From: Datnioides undecimradiatus
Taxonomy: Eukaryota > Chordata > Actinopteri > Lobotiformes > Datnioididae
DNA length: 64,000 nt
Direction: 5' to 3'
Assembly: GCA_008933995.1 (NCBI GenBank)
Contig: WARS01000029.1
Coordinates: 14,631,131 to 14,695,130, forward strand
Positions within the stretch are counted from its first letter, which is position 1, and each line of letters opens with the position of its first letter. Positions 26,031 to 39,700 of the stretch are shown here, one piece after another. The notes beneath the pieces are model-generated. The model had not been told where the DNA came from. It saw only the letters and a program-made list of their open reading frames with translations, and ran no database searches. The position numbers were made by a program, and so were the translations under genes.

Positions 26031-26396
26031 TGTGTAACTTCTTTAAAACAAAGTGAGTTAAATGCTTTTTGTTCAAAGTTAGACAGTTTTTTACCACATT
26101 GCTTTCCCATTATTCAGAAAGTAATCATCCTACAGATCCTCCTTTAACTCAGTACATGATAGCAAACAAGTCTGAATATGCCTCTGCACTGTGTCAGTGT
26201 TTGCATCTCTATGCTGAGTACTGGCTTGAACTTCCCAACAAGTCACATTCCAGTGTGGGAAGACCACAGGTACGAGGCTGGTGAAGAGAGAGGTAAAGGT
26301 AGAGAGAATGAAAAAGAGAGACGGATGTGAGCGAAGGAAAAGAAAGAAAAAACTGTGAAGAGGAAAGGAAAACAAAAACACAACAATAACGAGACC

Positions 26397-26457
26397 ATGG
26401 GGGTTCAACACTACTGGCTACTGCTGCTACTGGTCGACTGCCGGGAATGGATTGCAG
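26397..26457 (+). CDS. ADAM10-like exon 1 (signal peptide)
   Basis: Start ATG in context GAGACCATGG. The 20 codons form a hydrophobic leader ([10 protein letters not shown] core), followed by donor GCAG|gtagtg, phase 1. The start is chosen because it is the only ATG that gives a signal peptide in frame with exon 2. Confidence 0.85.
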
Positions 26458-26482
26458 GTAGTGTGGTGCAGGAATGTGCAGA

Positions 26483-26551
<69 letters not shown>

Positions 26552-27721
26552 TGCATGTGTGTCTGAATGAGAGGCATATATTCACACTGCACCTTGAATG
26601 TGGGGTTGTTTGTAGTTGTATAGCCGTGTGTGTGTGTCTGTGTGTGTGTGTGGGGTGTGGGTGGGCTAACAATCTATTTTTGGTTGATTGATTGAATCTT
26701 TATCTTTTGATGATCTGATCAGATATCAAAATAGAAAAGAATGAAATATCCTGAATCAGATCCTCAACAGTTAAAAGATTGATTGGATTGATATCAGTTC
26801 AGTCATTTGGTTCCTCTCAGTTTATCATCATTTTCCTCATTGGAGCCTGAACTCTGGAGACTGCTGCCTCTGGAGTTACGGCTCAATCCTAACTTTGTCT
26901 CTGTTCAACCAAGCTAAAAGATATATTTGTTCACGATGCTTTTAGCTCTTGACCTTGCGTCTTGTATTTCACTTTGTATAGAACTTTGACTTGTTTCTAC
27001 ATTTTTAATGCACTAGGCACTTTCGGTTTCAGTTATTGATACTGTTGTAAAAGCTATACAAATAAAGAGTTTTTGATTGATTGATTGATTGAAAACTAGA
27101 CAGACCAAAGTTAAAGTGCTATTTAAGTACTTTAAGTACTTTTTCAGAACAGTATTGACTTTAAATGGTAAAAAAACAAAAAACAAAAAGAAACAAAAAA
27201 AACCCCAATTCAACTTAAAGTGCAATTTCTACTTCTTTCTTCTTCTGGTAAAACAACTAGAAATATAAATGGTCATTTGACGGGAAAACCGTCTCCGCTA
27301 ACTCCAAGTATCCTTAACACAAATTATTTTTATGCATTAAAGCTGCCTTGCCCCACTAATACGGTCGCAAGCCAGTCACTTGATCGAGTTTGGGCTGCTG
27401 ACACCTCTTGTTCATATTCCGACCGGGACTGCTAGCACTAACAGCTCTGGCGGTTTTTGTGCTCGCTGCAACCGCGGCTTTGCATTTAGGCTGATTACGC
27501 GGGGTTGGGGGCCATCCAGTCCTGGCAACGGCTTTCATCGATTCCTCCTTTTTGGTAGCGTTGGCGAGCTCTAAATTATTACGTGGTATGTCGGTGTACT
27601 TTCGGAGGCGTTACTTGACAAACGTTCCGCATTGTTTGGAATGCAAACTGCGATTAAATGTGTTATTTTTTAACACGTTATTTTTTTTGTAATTAATCGT
27701 AATTAACGCGTTCCACCCCTA

Positions 27722-27758
<37 letters not shown>

Positions 27759-30700
27759 ATATATTAGTCCCACCCCTAATATATATATAGCTATAAGTTT
27801 ACCAAGAGAACAAATACAGAAAGTCAGAGTTTTCAGAGCATTTCTGTGTGAAATGTGAAGCTCTATAATGTAAATTTCCTTCATTTTTCCCAGGAGCTGT
27901 GAGTGGCATCAGCCCGTATATAAAGTATTATGAGGACTTGTCATATGATAGGGAGGATCTTCACAGGAAGCATCTGAGAGCCAGGAGAGACACACGGTCT
28001 CAGGAACACACACTGAAGCTGGACTTCACCGCTTTCCACAGGTGAGTGCAACATTCCTCTGACTGGGGTGAAAACACACACTAACACATACAAAGACTGG
28101 CTTAATATTTAGTTTTTGTATGTATGAACACAGTTTTTATTCCTGTCCCTAAACAAATACACGTGTCAACCATTAATGGTCCACATTTGCCTGCTGTTGA
28201 TAGATCTGCATACCTTCCACCGTACTACAAAGCTTTGACCACATCTGTGAGCTGTTTGTGTTTTTGTTTCCTCCAGAACTTTCCGTCTGCATTTGAAACG
28301 TGATGCAGCAGCATTTTCAGAGAATTTCTTGGTGGTCAGTGAAAATGGGTCCACATCAGCTGATCTGTCCCACATATATTCAGGAACACTAGAGGGTGGG
28401 TATGACCAGGATGGTGCTGGTAGTGCTGGCTCACTTACCTTATATCCACAGTGATGTATAAGTTCTTATGGTTTGGATTAAACATCTGGATAAAACATTT
28501 GGATAAACATCTGTTTGTGGTAAAACTTTACTGATTGTTGAATTTGAAAGGACAAAGTCAAGCTTACTGATCTGTGCACATTAAATGAGAGTCAGTTTGT
28601 TGCTTTCTTCCTCTTGCCTCATATCTCACCTTTTGAACCTGTCTGATGCCTGACCACATCTAATCCCAGCGTATCTCTCTATATTATATCTATTCATTCT
28701 GTCCAGCTGTCTGTCTCTATTTTCTCAGTTATCTCTTTTCATTTTCACCTCTGACACGTTATCTCTCTGGCCTTTCAGGTGAACACGGTTCAGCCTGCCA
28801 TGGCTCTGTGTTACAAGGTCAGTTTGAGGGAACCATCTATACACACAACGGGACTTATCACATAGAGCCAGTGCATCGATACACCAGCAACCAAACAGAT
28901 CATCACTCTATAATATATCGGGAGGATGACTTGGGTAAGACTGCCTTCTCATTTACCTATTTACTTCTCATCACATATTTCCAATCTTCTATTGGCTCTG
29001 TTGTAACATCAAACAGACACAAGTTCCCAAGATGGAAAAAAAAGAAATAAAGATTAAGCATCTGCAAAAACAAATTGTAGAAATGAAATAACCTCAGCCT
29101 GTTTTCCTGGTTGGTTGCTGATGATGGCAAGAACACAAAAAGAAATTCCTTGCTACAGTAAATCTCCTCCAACAGTTTGATTCATGGCAGTCTTGGCAGC
29201 CCCACAGAAAGATAAACAACCACAGTAAAATGCAACTCTCTTCCCGTTACTTATCCCAATCGCTCTTTTCTCATGTCATATCTTTACAGTATCTGCAGCC
29301 TCCAACTCTAGTACAAGCTAAGGTTACTGGGGGTCAATGAACTATTTGTACTCTTAACCCGTAGTAAGAGTGGAGTTATAATGTAACACCAGAACCTATT
29401 TAGGGCTCCGAAGGGGTGTTGGAACTTTTCCTGGGCACAGGCCAAAGAAAAGATAAACCGAATGATGGTGTGACTTTTGAAGAAGGAGGAGGAGAGTATG
29501 AGGGGGCTAAAGAACGGAGGAAGGTATGATGGTGTAAAAGGAGAAAGAAGCTATACAGTGCAACAGCAGGAGAAGGACTTGAATTTCACACAGGGAAAGG
29601 AGAGTAGAAAAGAGCAGAGCAGCACGTGGAGGATCTTGCAGGCTTTGAAGGCCTTGAACAGTTTATACGACAACAAATTAAAACAAACTCTTTGTTGGTT
29701 TACCATAATATCTGCATTATTTATCAGATGGCAATCATCACTGAGAGCCATTAAAATGCTTTGGGTGTGCCACTGTATATGTATTTCCATCCATGTGGGT
29801 TTCCCTGGCTTTGTATGCACATTTGCATCAGTGTAACATTCTTTCCAAGAAAGCATCTTCCTGGAAACATAGCGCCGATCGTGCCAGCCCCCCCCTCCCG
29901 TGTACACAAACTCTGTGGCTGCCTTCCTCCCTACGCCTCCCGCCATTTCTCCAACCCCTTTCACGAATGTAGCAACATTTACATTAGATAGCACTGCAGC
30001 TGACAACATCCTGTCCCTTCAGTTATAGGCCTGCATATCTGCAGGAAACTGTCAAAGCTTTGGCACATGATATTTCAATAAACAATTAATGCTTCCATAC
30101 AGGCAGTAAATTAGGACACGAGGCTCTGATGTAATGCATCCACTCCGGTGTGTATTTCCACTTCCTGCAGTTGTCGTCTGGGGGCCAACAAAGGTTATAT
30201 GAGGAACACTGTGTCTCCTGGGATGTCATGAGGTCTCTCAGATCTGGGACACAGGGCACGACATCAGGAGTACAACAAATACAGTGTAATGACATCAGGA
30301 CAACTGGTCTCAGTCCCAGCTGCTTGTTCTGCTTGAAAACCAAACACCTTTGAAAAATTAGGGCCATAATTCTTCATATTAAATAATAAAAGATATTTAT
30401 TGTATGAGCAACATCTATTCTATGAGTAATGCACTAAAAATGTGGACAAGCTTCAAAATGTCCCATCTCTCCCTTTTCCTTGTCAAAGTCACTGCTGTCC
30501 TGCATCTTTACTGCTGCCTTTAGACTCTGGGTAGGACACATTTACTCATCACTACCTGATATCTCTACATAAACGTAACTCTGGGGATGTCAGAACCTAG
30601 ATGCCAGACTTGACTATGATCTGCTGCTGTACAATGCATGTACAAAAATTCAAAAGTGAGTTTTCTGACTGAAAAGTCTTAGATAACAAGCTGACAGATG

Positions 30701-33700
30701 CAAAACATATGTGCTAATCATAACTAAATTACTGTTCAGAAGCAGATGTAATTTATGAATGTCTACTGAAACAAACAATGACAAAACAAAGAAACAAAGA
30801 AAAAAGGTAATGTTGTTCACCCATCCATGTTTGTTTTCCTCATTTTAGAATGTCTTTGAATTTCAATCATATTTATCGATATCTGAGAATCAATTTATAT
30901 AAAGTTTCTCTGTCAGTCACAATATTCAATATGATGATATCCCAAATTATGATGTTTACAGGACCCAACTTATTCTCAACTGATGATGTTGAATATTACT
31001 GTCCGTGCGTGTGTGTATGTAGGTTCATAGTTACATAGTTAGTTTAGTCATTTTCCAGTATGAAAGATTGATAAACTATTACTCTCATGCCTCCTTGACA
31101 GGAATCAAGAGTAATACAGCAACTTAAAATGTCACTAAAAATCTCTTAAATCTCTTAATGTTTAACTCCTGGACAATCAACAGTTGCTACAAAGTGGAAG
31201 TCAAGGAGTGTGGGATTTCTTTGCATTCTGCATTGCTATTTGTACAGAATGTTGCTTTAAAACTGTCACAAGAATTTTCAGGACTTGTGTGCACACATAT
31301 TAAATCTGTGAAGTCTTCAGTTTAACATCTGTTAAACATCTGTTTCCTCATGATATTCATTGACATTATATATTTTAAAACCATGGGAGATTAGAGAAAT
31401 ATCTCTGTGGGACACTGGCTGAACTTCCTGCATTGCAGCAATGTCTTACTGTTATTGGTCTTTAGTATTAGAGAAACAGCTGTTACAGTTTTTGCTTGCT
31501 CTACTCAGAACTACTGGCATTGTCAATGAAAAATTAAGAAAATTGTGTTTGGAAATGGGTTTGAAATTTCCTGGGAAATAGTCATACAATATCACACAAA
31601 GCCAAAAGTTGCGTTGAGGTTTCATCAATTGTGTAAAGTCGACGATGACGGTTGATAAAGTCTATCTAGACTACATGAGGCATAAACTTTGGGCTACACA
31701 TAAAATCTCTTGGGTCTTTTGGCTGGAGATACCATCAAACAACTGATAGATCAGAGGTTTAACTCATGAGTTAAACACAGAATTTAGTGCTATGTTATAT
31801 TTAGGTTTCAGCGTTATTTTGCACTTCCGCTAACCAATGGGGCATATGAGGGCACTTATACTGACCACAGTGGCAACCTGACCAACTACAGGAGCACCTG
31901 GAGGACACCTTGCCTGATCAAAAAGTCATTCAAGAGCATATTTCAACATTTTGTGCCTTTTGTTGCCAGTGTTGCACCTTTCCCCAAGATACCTAACTCC
32001 CATGCCGTAATGCGAGAAAATGTGGTTTATACATTCTGTCCAAAAGCAAGTGTCTCCAACATACTGTAACTATAATACACCTACTTCTGGAATGAGATTC
32101 AAGAGGCTCTGACATAAGTTTTTTTTGTTTGTTTATTTTGTTTTTGACATTATTCTAACAGGAGAACAACCTCCCAACAGCTGCTGGGAATGTGAGTCTT
32201 GATTGAAATATGATGCACATTTTTCGATGTGGAAATAGTTTTCTTTTCCAGGCATGTTTTGCATTGATTGTTTTGCACTGTGTTATTGGTGGTCAGATCG
32301 CAAAGATCTGATCAGATGTTTTCTTAGCTTTGTATTTGGCACAAAGAGTAAAAAAATTGTAATCCTTGGCAAGATTGGTAACACAGGCCAGAAACCCTGG
32401 CAGAGAGACATAAAAAGAAAAAGGGAGAGAGAGAAAAGGAGGGAGAGAGAGAGGGTGAAAACATGGGCAAGTAGAAAGGTCTGGAAATAATTTCATCAGT
32501 AGGTCGACGCCCGGCATTTAGGCCTCCACTTCCACCTCCGCCCCCACGGCCCACCCCCACTCATGCCATGTATAGAATGAATTACAGGTTTGTGATTGGC
32601 TGGAGGACTTTCGTAGAATGGTGTGATCCAATGATGCGTTGCCTGTCCCTCACTATCTGATCCAGGGAGATGTTCTAGTGGGACACATGCACAGACATAT
32701 ACACACATATATGTACACATGCACACGCTGTGCACTACCCGACAAAGCTCTTACGGGTCAGCAGTTAACGAGCAAAACATTGCCTGATTCTGTCAGTCTC
32801 ACTGCTGCAAACAGCATGTGAACATGATTATTATGTCATGTGACTCTACTGTAACTTGTGTAGTTCAAAGCTATTTTTGTTGACATTAATGTACCTATTT
32901 TCTTTTCTGGACATCGATCTTAGTCTGTACATTAGAATTTGTGTAAAACCACAGGGGGGTTGGCAGTAATCCACTGAAATATATTGTTTTTATTATTTTG
33001 CATTATTATGGAACGGCAGCATGCAGCACTTTACATTACATTCTTTCCTCCATATTCATGTGCACGTTCCCCACAGTCCCTGACCATAAACCTAATACAC
33101 TCTTTTGTAATGAAGTTCTTTTGGCTCCATGCATTTTTGAGGAATTCTATGTCTTTGCCAGTGAAGCATGATGGGCCAATTTATGCAAATGCAATGCCTC
33201 CCATGACTGCAATCCTGTCATTATTGCATCAGTCTGAAGGAGGCAGCCATCCCAGAGGTGTTGCAAATCGCAGACGAATATGTTGTTTCAGTGAAATCAA
33301 ACCAGCACCTATCACAAAGTTTTCCACAGGCTGCCCCATGGCTCGCACTCCAGACCACAGGGGTGATTTCCAAATGTGGGTTCTACTATTTATAAAGTGT
33401 CTGAGAATGTGAGCGTGCTTCTTTCCTTATTAGCTGCTTGACATGCTGGTCACTGAGGAGACTTTTAGCACTAACTACATTGCTCAAACTAATCACTAGA
33501 GTTATTAGTTTACCTTTAACACTGAAAAGGACCACACAACATAGGACAGTGTCTATAGAATAAACAAATATATTTTAAATCTCCATAATAATAAAAGTAG
33601 CACCAGCAAACAAACATCTTTTTTATGACTGCAGCTATAAAGTAATAACTGACCTCATACATGTGACCCAACATCTTTGCTTTGTTTTTGTAGAGACTAT

Positions 33701-36700
33701 GACTCACAAGACCTTGAAATGTCAAGAAAGATCAGCGTCAAACACAAATAGTCTAAATTAAAATCTCTTTACTGACATGACATGGTAAAAGACTTGATAC
33801 TGACTCTATGTGCCAACTAATCCCGATGTTTTACCAGTGCGTCTGGGTACTTTTTGAAACTCTAATCCTTAGTAGACACTCTCAAAGTCCTGAAAGAGAT
33901 TATATCTATAATTCATGGCATGTTTCAAGGCTCCTGTCCAGCTCTTGAATCATACAGCATTTCCTCCCTGTTCAATGCTCCTGGTTAAGCATACACAAAA
34001 CACAACACATTTAAAATAATCATTTTCAGCAAAGTTTTCCAATATTTTTCCAAAAATCCACGACAGTTGTGTTTATTTGTTAGGTTGTCTTGCAATGTCA
34101 TGTCTGTTCCAACAAATAAGCAGTTGTAAGTTGAAGCAAACCCTGTGTTTAATCTCTAATCAATTATTTATAATGATCAGAGAACACTTATTTTTTAACG
34201 GCCACAGTAAAATGAGTCCCTGAAGGGTATTAACAAGTTCACCAACTGAAGGAACATGTTCATGGACAAAGTTACTGGTGACTGTTTGCTTGTGTGTGTG
34301 CGTGTTAACCCCATGTCACTGTGTGTTTGACTGAAGGAGAAATAGAAGAAACGTTTGCATTTTGCTGCTTTTATACTGCATGCGTATCAAACTGTCTGTC
34401 TTTATGTTTTTCTTATGTGTAGTCCTACCATCTATGAGAACTGGCCATGATGGATTCTGTGGCGCGGAGCATCTTAACGTCCTCGCCCAAAGCCTCAGAT
34501 CCAATGTGGTAGGACAGTCCAGACGTCACCTCAGCGAATAAAACACACACACACTCTGCTCCTCCTTCTTTTTCTGTCCTCACCCTTGAAACATCCTCCT
34601 CTGCATTGCCATTTATAGCCAATTAGGTTTAAACCCACAAATGTTTCATGAAGGGAACTCACCAGCGTGTCTGATTCATGAGATATAACGGACTTTATTA
34701 ATGAGTGCGTTCGTTCATTGGGTCACTTGGAGCTTTACTTAGCCAGCTGAATAATCAAGAGCACATAACAGGATTTACTCATGAGTTTGATAGTAAAAGA
34801 AACAAATTTGGGGATTCAGAAAATGCAGTGTGGAGACTCAAGGGGATAGAAAGATATATCTTTAGGACCCCAAACTTTTTTCACCAGAAGCTGCTGCAGA
34901 CCCAAATGCACCTAACGACCTTTCCTGTGCTCTGAAATGATTACAAAACCAGGTTTAACGGAATAAACATGGGCCACATCTATTTTGCTAATCTCCCCCA
35001 TGGGCACTATTTATTGTTCACCTCTGACTGACTGGGTGGTGGTCCCAGTGTTAATTGTTCAACAGTGGATGCTTGGACATTGATGTAGATCCATTTTTAA
35101 CAACATGTCTGCAGGTGAAGATCATTTCCACTGTTTGGTCATAAAATGGTCTGAACAGATGTTCCCAATGGAGCCACGGTGTGTTCCTGTGGCTACACAT
35201 CCCCTCTCCCATTGGGACATGCGACATCCCAGTTTTACTGACATCATGTTTTGATCTCATACAGATATCTGAAGGGCTGATGGGGACAAACTGTGCACTC
35301 ATTTAGCAGGCTATGCCATGATTCATATCTACATCTCAGATAGTGCCCCTGTGTTTTCATTTCACAGGAGGCACCAATGAGCCGAATGAAGAGAACAGTG
35401 GATGAGTCAAAGACCAGCTGCCTGCTCCACCTCCATGCTGACCACCTCTACTACAAGAGGTTCAAGTCAGTTGAAGCTGTTGTGGCTCAGGTGAACAGTT
35501 CATCTCTGTCACTGCCTTTACAGATCATGCATCTTGGTTTCACTTGATGATGTTTCATGTGTGATACATTTTTAAAAAGGAATGTTCCCCAAATTCATTT
35601 TCAGGCAAGTATCAATGCTACTGCTGACAAAAAAAGAAAAATACTTGTGCATGTTTTAGCTAAAAAACAGAATAGAATAGAGCCCATTATTGGTTAATTC
35701 TTTGAATTTTTGACCAAATTCTTTTGATATGAAGAAACGGCTCTAGCATCACCCCCCTCAGAGGGATGCACTGAGATGCTGCTGGTACCTAAGCCTCCTA
35801 AAGTTTGGGGCCTTAGAGAACACAGTGTACACCTGAGCATTTATAGTGTAATGGAGCAACCAGCAGGAGCATCAAAACACAACAGGATTTCCTCAACTGT
35901 TGGCTGAGCTGAGGTTTCTTTGTTTACAAACCTTTGCCTGAATCCAGTGTCCTGGATTTTTTGGTACATGGTGCTGCAATCAAAGTTTGCCAATCGTAAT
36001 TCTCAGTCCAAAAATCTTATCTTCATAACACAAATTAAAATATAAACCAGTAGATTAATTCAGTTGTGATCTTAATTGTTTTGGTGGTAACACTGACCAG
36101 GCCAAAAATACATCTGAATACAGAATTAAACTTTATTTTTTCACTGAATTTCCCTTTAACTATCACTAACCTAATAAGAGCAGCTTGGGATCTCAGTTTA
36201 AGCCTGATTAAAGGAGTTTGAGTAAATGATTAAAACCCAATGATTAAAACTTGACCTGCATCTAATGACTAAAAGCAAACAGGAGGAAAGCAATGTGTTT
36301 TGAGGTAGATAGGTGTCATTTACCATAGAAATGTTCAACAAGAACCAAGCTGTTGCTGGCTGAATACAGGGTCACATGCCAGGGGCTGCACAGATGCTCA
36401 CAGCTGTCATGACTTTAGCCATGGCAGCAGCAGGAGGGAAGTTGAGACCTTTCTCAGTCTCTGAGAACATGGTAGCACAGACATCACAGACATATGTTCA
36501 TATAAGGCCTTCACACATGGCACAGAGACCAGAAGCTCCAGTATGTACCTTCAGTATAAAGTATTAACTCTGCAGATGACAAGGTGTGGTTTTCCACCAA
36601 AAAGTACAAAACTGCAATAACACAGTGACTTGACACGGTGACTTGTTAGATTTATAATGTCAAACATGTTTAACTCCTCGTCCTGGGCTCTTGACCTTTG

Positions 36701-39700
36701 ACCTTATCAGAGCAGGCACATTTCTGCTTCATTGAGGCGGGCCCAGTGGGTGAAAAACCATCTTTTCCATGCTGCTCTTCAGCAAAAACCTGAATTCATA
36801 GATGCACAGGTTAAGATAATAATTTCTGATTTTCTGTTTTAAACTGATGTTGGTTTAAGTGTGTTGACCTGCAGTGAACCCTGATTTGAGTGACACACGG
36901 AGCTGCTGGCATGCCTGCGTTGCCTCATTAATAAGAGAGATAACAGTGATTTAAGTGACTGCCTGTGTTTCTCTGAACAAAGCGCCTGCCCTCAGGGTCA
37001 GAGGTCACATGAGATGCCATGCTAATACTGAGTTCAGCCACATACTGATATGGGTATCCAGTTACACAACCTGAGCATCATTACCTTTGTAACTTCCTCC
37101 AAAATTAAAACCAACAAACAGTATTTATTTATTATTGCAGTATTTTAATTTAATTATACTTAATTAATTAATTATAACATGCCATACTTAATACAAAACT
37201 TTAAGAGCACAGATGTTTAATTAAATAATTATTTTGAATTCCTGACCTGAGCATTTGATCCAGGTTCACTGATCCAGGTTCACAGATTGTGTGTTTCTTG
37301 AGGTGAAATCTGTTTCACGTTTGAGCTTTTTTAACTGAAATTTCACTGTGGTCAGATCAAGGTCAGTTAAAGGGTTAATGAGTCTGTCCTCAGCTGTCTT
37401 TTGTGGCCACACTGTTATTCTCTCTGGCCGTCCTCCTGCTGTCCATTCTCTCATCACGTCCTCTCAGATTCTTTCCACCTCTAACACACAACACACTTAT
37501 TGTTGTCTCTGGTTCAGTGCCAGACCTTTGTTGCACTGGGTGAGAAAATATACTGTAAGTGATGCTGTGATGTGATCTTGAGTGTAAATAGACAAAATGC
37601 TGCTGTCAGTCACTGCTGACCTGGTTTTAGCGTCTCCTGCTACCAAGGTGTCAATATTTACATTATGGAAAATCCCAGCAGGCTCCACTATATGTTCTTG
37701 TCCTGGTGTATACACTCAGGCCTTCACATGTGACTGGTTTGCACGTGCATCTGTGAATGTGTGACTGGCTGTGCCACCCACACTGAAAACACCCTGCGGA
37801 TAACCGCACAGATTACCTCACATGGTCCAATTATGAATCATGATCCAAACTTGGTCCAGTTCAGTGAGAGTCAAGAATATTTCCAAAAGGATAAAATGCT
37901 TAATCTACTGTAAAATGCTCAATGAGAGCACAATGCACTGCTACAGAAGAAAACACATTTTGACCAATTTGATAACACATATGCAGTGTCACAACGTATC
38001 CTGCAAATACAGAAAACACTAACAAAGACAACCAAATACATGACTGTGTCCTATTGCTGTTTGCTGCCTGTTCTAATCTAGCATCACCTCTGTAGAAGTA
38101 GCTGTTAGCTAAAGAGGAACTATAGCCAATGACCCACAGTGACTGTGCAGTCATTTCCTAACCAAATGGCATCTGTGTTGCTTCAGGTGGGTGTGATGAG
38201 GCTAAAAGTTGATAAGCAGACAGAATTTTAATTATTTTTATCAATAACCTTTTATCACTCCTACTTGAGTATGCCACCTAATCATTCCATTGCACATACT
38301 GAATGTAACCAAATACAGAAAACTACAGTAACAAAGCATCTTTTCATTCATCTTTTCATTCAGTGCAGTCTGCAGTGTTTCAGGTTCTGTGTGTGTTCTC
38401 AGTGTTGGCAATGGGTTTTCATTATGCTTTATCAAGTTGGAGATGCTTGTGTTTTGTCCAGTGTCTGTGTTACAACTTCAACCGCTCAGCAGCTATTCTA
38501 AAACAGAATGTAATAGATACAGGCCTAGATATAGATATATAGAAAGTTATTGACTGTTTAGTTTCATGTATGTTTTCCTCAGGTTGCCTCCTACATGCGA
38601 GCTGTGAATGACATCTATGACAAGGTGGACTTCAATGGCATTAAGCTGATCAACTTCAAAGTGAAATCCCTCAGAGTAAGATCCTTCTGCACCCAGACAA
38701 CAACATGATTGTCCCTGACCTGCATCTGACGCCTTTCAGATGCAGGTCTCCGATAACTCAGTGCAACCAGTAATCCTGGCTTTCACACACATAATTCTCA
38801 TTGCACAAACATGTCATGACCTCCTTTGATTGGGATAATTGGGTTAATGTATATGTCTCACGTGGTGCCTACAGGTCTTCTTCAACCAGTGAGAATCAAA
38901 CTGGGGCAGACTCTCAGCCCCAAAATGACTTTGGTGTAACTGTTTGTGTCCTTGTATGTCAGGTAGGCTCCTTCACAGATAATTTGATTAAACTGTGTGT
39001 CTGCCCGTTCGTCTCCAGGTGATGACGAAGGAGGATAAAAAGGATCCTCTGTATCCGCTGTACATTGGGCCTGAGAAACTCTTGAGTCTGTACTCTGAGA
39101 ACAACTGGGGCAACTTTTGCCTGTCCTACCTGCTGACTAACAGAGACTACAGTGGAGTGCTGGGGCTCGCCTGGGAGGGAAAGGCTGGTGAGTCAGACTC
39201 ACCACTGTGACACAAATAATACACAAGTAACACATAAACAAATATGAACATATTTGTCTAAGAGCACTGAGGTCCTAAAATCAATAAGGTGTCCTCAACT
39301 GTTTTGGGACTGATAACTTTATTTTGTCAGTAGGACAATGCCTTGAAACAGCAGGCTCATGAAGAAAAGTACTCTCCAGCGAAGCTTGATATCTGTTTAA
39401 TGGATAACAGATTTACCTTTACATTGTGCTGGTCATTGTTTACAGTCATATTAGCAGTAATATTTCAGGTCAAGACAAATGTCAATCAATAGTAGATTGG
39501 TTCCACAACTGCATTTCAGCCTCTTTTGCTCTCTACCTGCATGCAAACCCAGCTGGCTCAAACATGACAGGTCAGCACTGCTTGGATATACAAACAGAAA
39601 CCAGAAAGCTTCAGGTAACAAAACTTACACCAGAATACACATTCTGCATTCATACGCTGAATCTGTTGTGTTAGGATTATAGCTTCAGCTGAAGATGTAA

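Larger units (their letters stand above)
11236..26396. other. Intergenic region between tpm4 and the ADAM10-like gene
   Basis: About 15 kb between the divergently transcribed tpm4 (minus) and ADAM10-like (plus) genes. No gene with a convincing domain or exon series is seen. It holds repeat copies at about 14100-14245, 18490-18735 and 25800-26030, a LINE fragment at 20690-21060, microsatellites, and a GC-richer coding-like block at 17000-17660 that I could not assign to a family. The 5' UTR and promoter of the ADAM gene must lie in its last part, but no TATA or CpG island is evident there. Confidence 0.6.

Noticed and set aside
26130-26691. Long frames with runs of His-Thr or Cys-Val around 26.2-26.7 kb
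   Set aside because: They are translations of the (GT)n/(CA)n microsatellite and its flanks. Similar frames at 8.6, 21.3, 41.3 and 42.7 kb are rejected for the same reason.
29477-30009. Overlapping open frames of 119 aa (plus) and 152 aa (minus)
   Set aside because: They overlap on opposite strands inside an ADAM10-like intron, have no recognisable domain, low-complexity composition and no splice context. Best explained as chance frames.
32984-33412. 142-aa plus-strand open frame
   Set aside because: Mixed composition without any domain, lying within an intron of the ADAM10-like gene. No start context, splice signals or family resemblance.
38717-38748. A microRNA precursor at the intronic hairpin
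   Set aside because: A 13-bp stem with a six-base loop is too short, and pairing does not extend beyond it.
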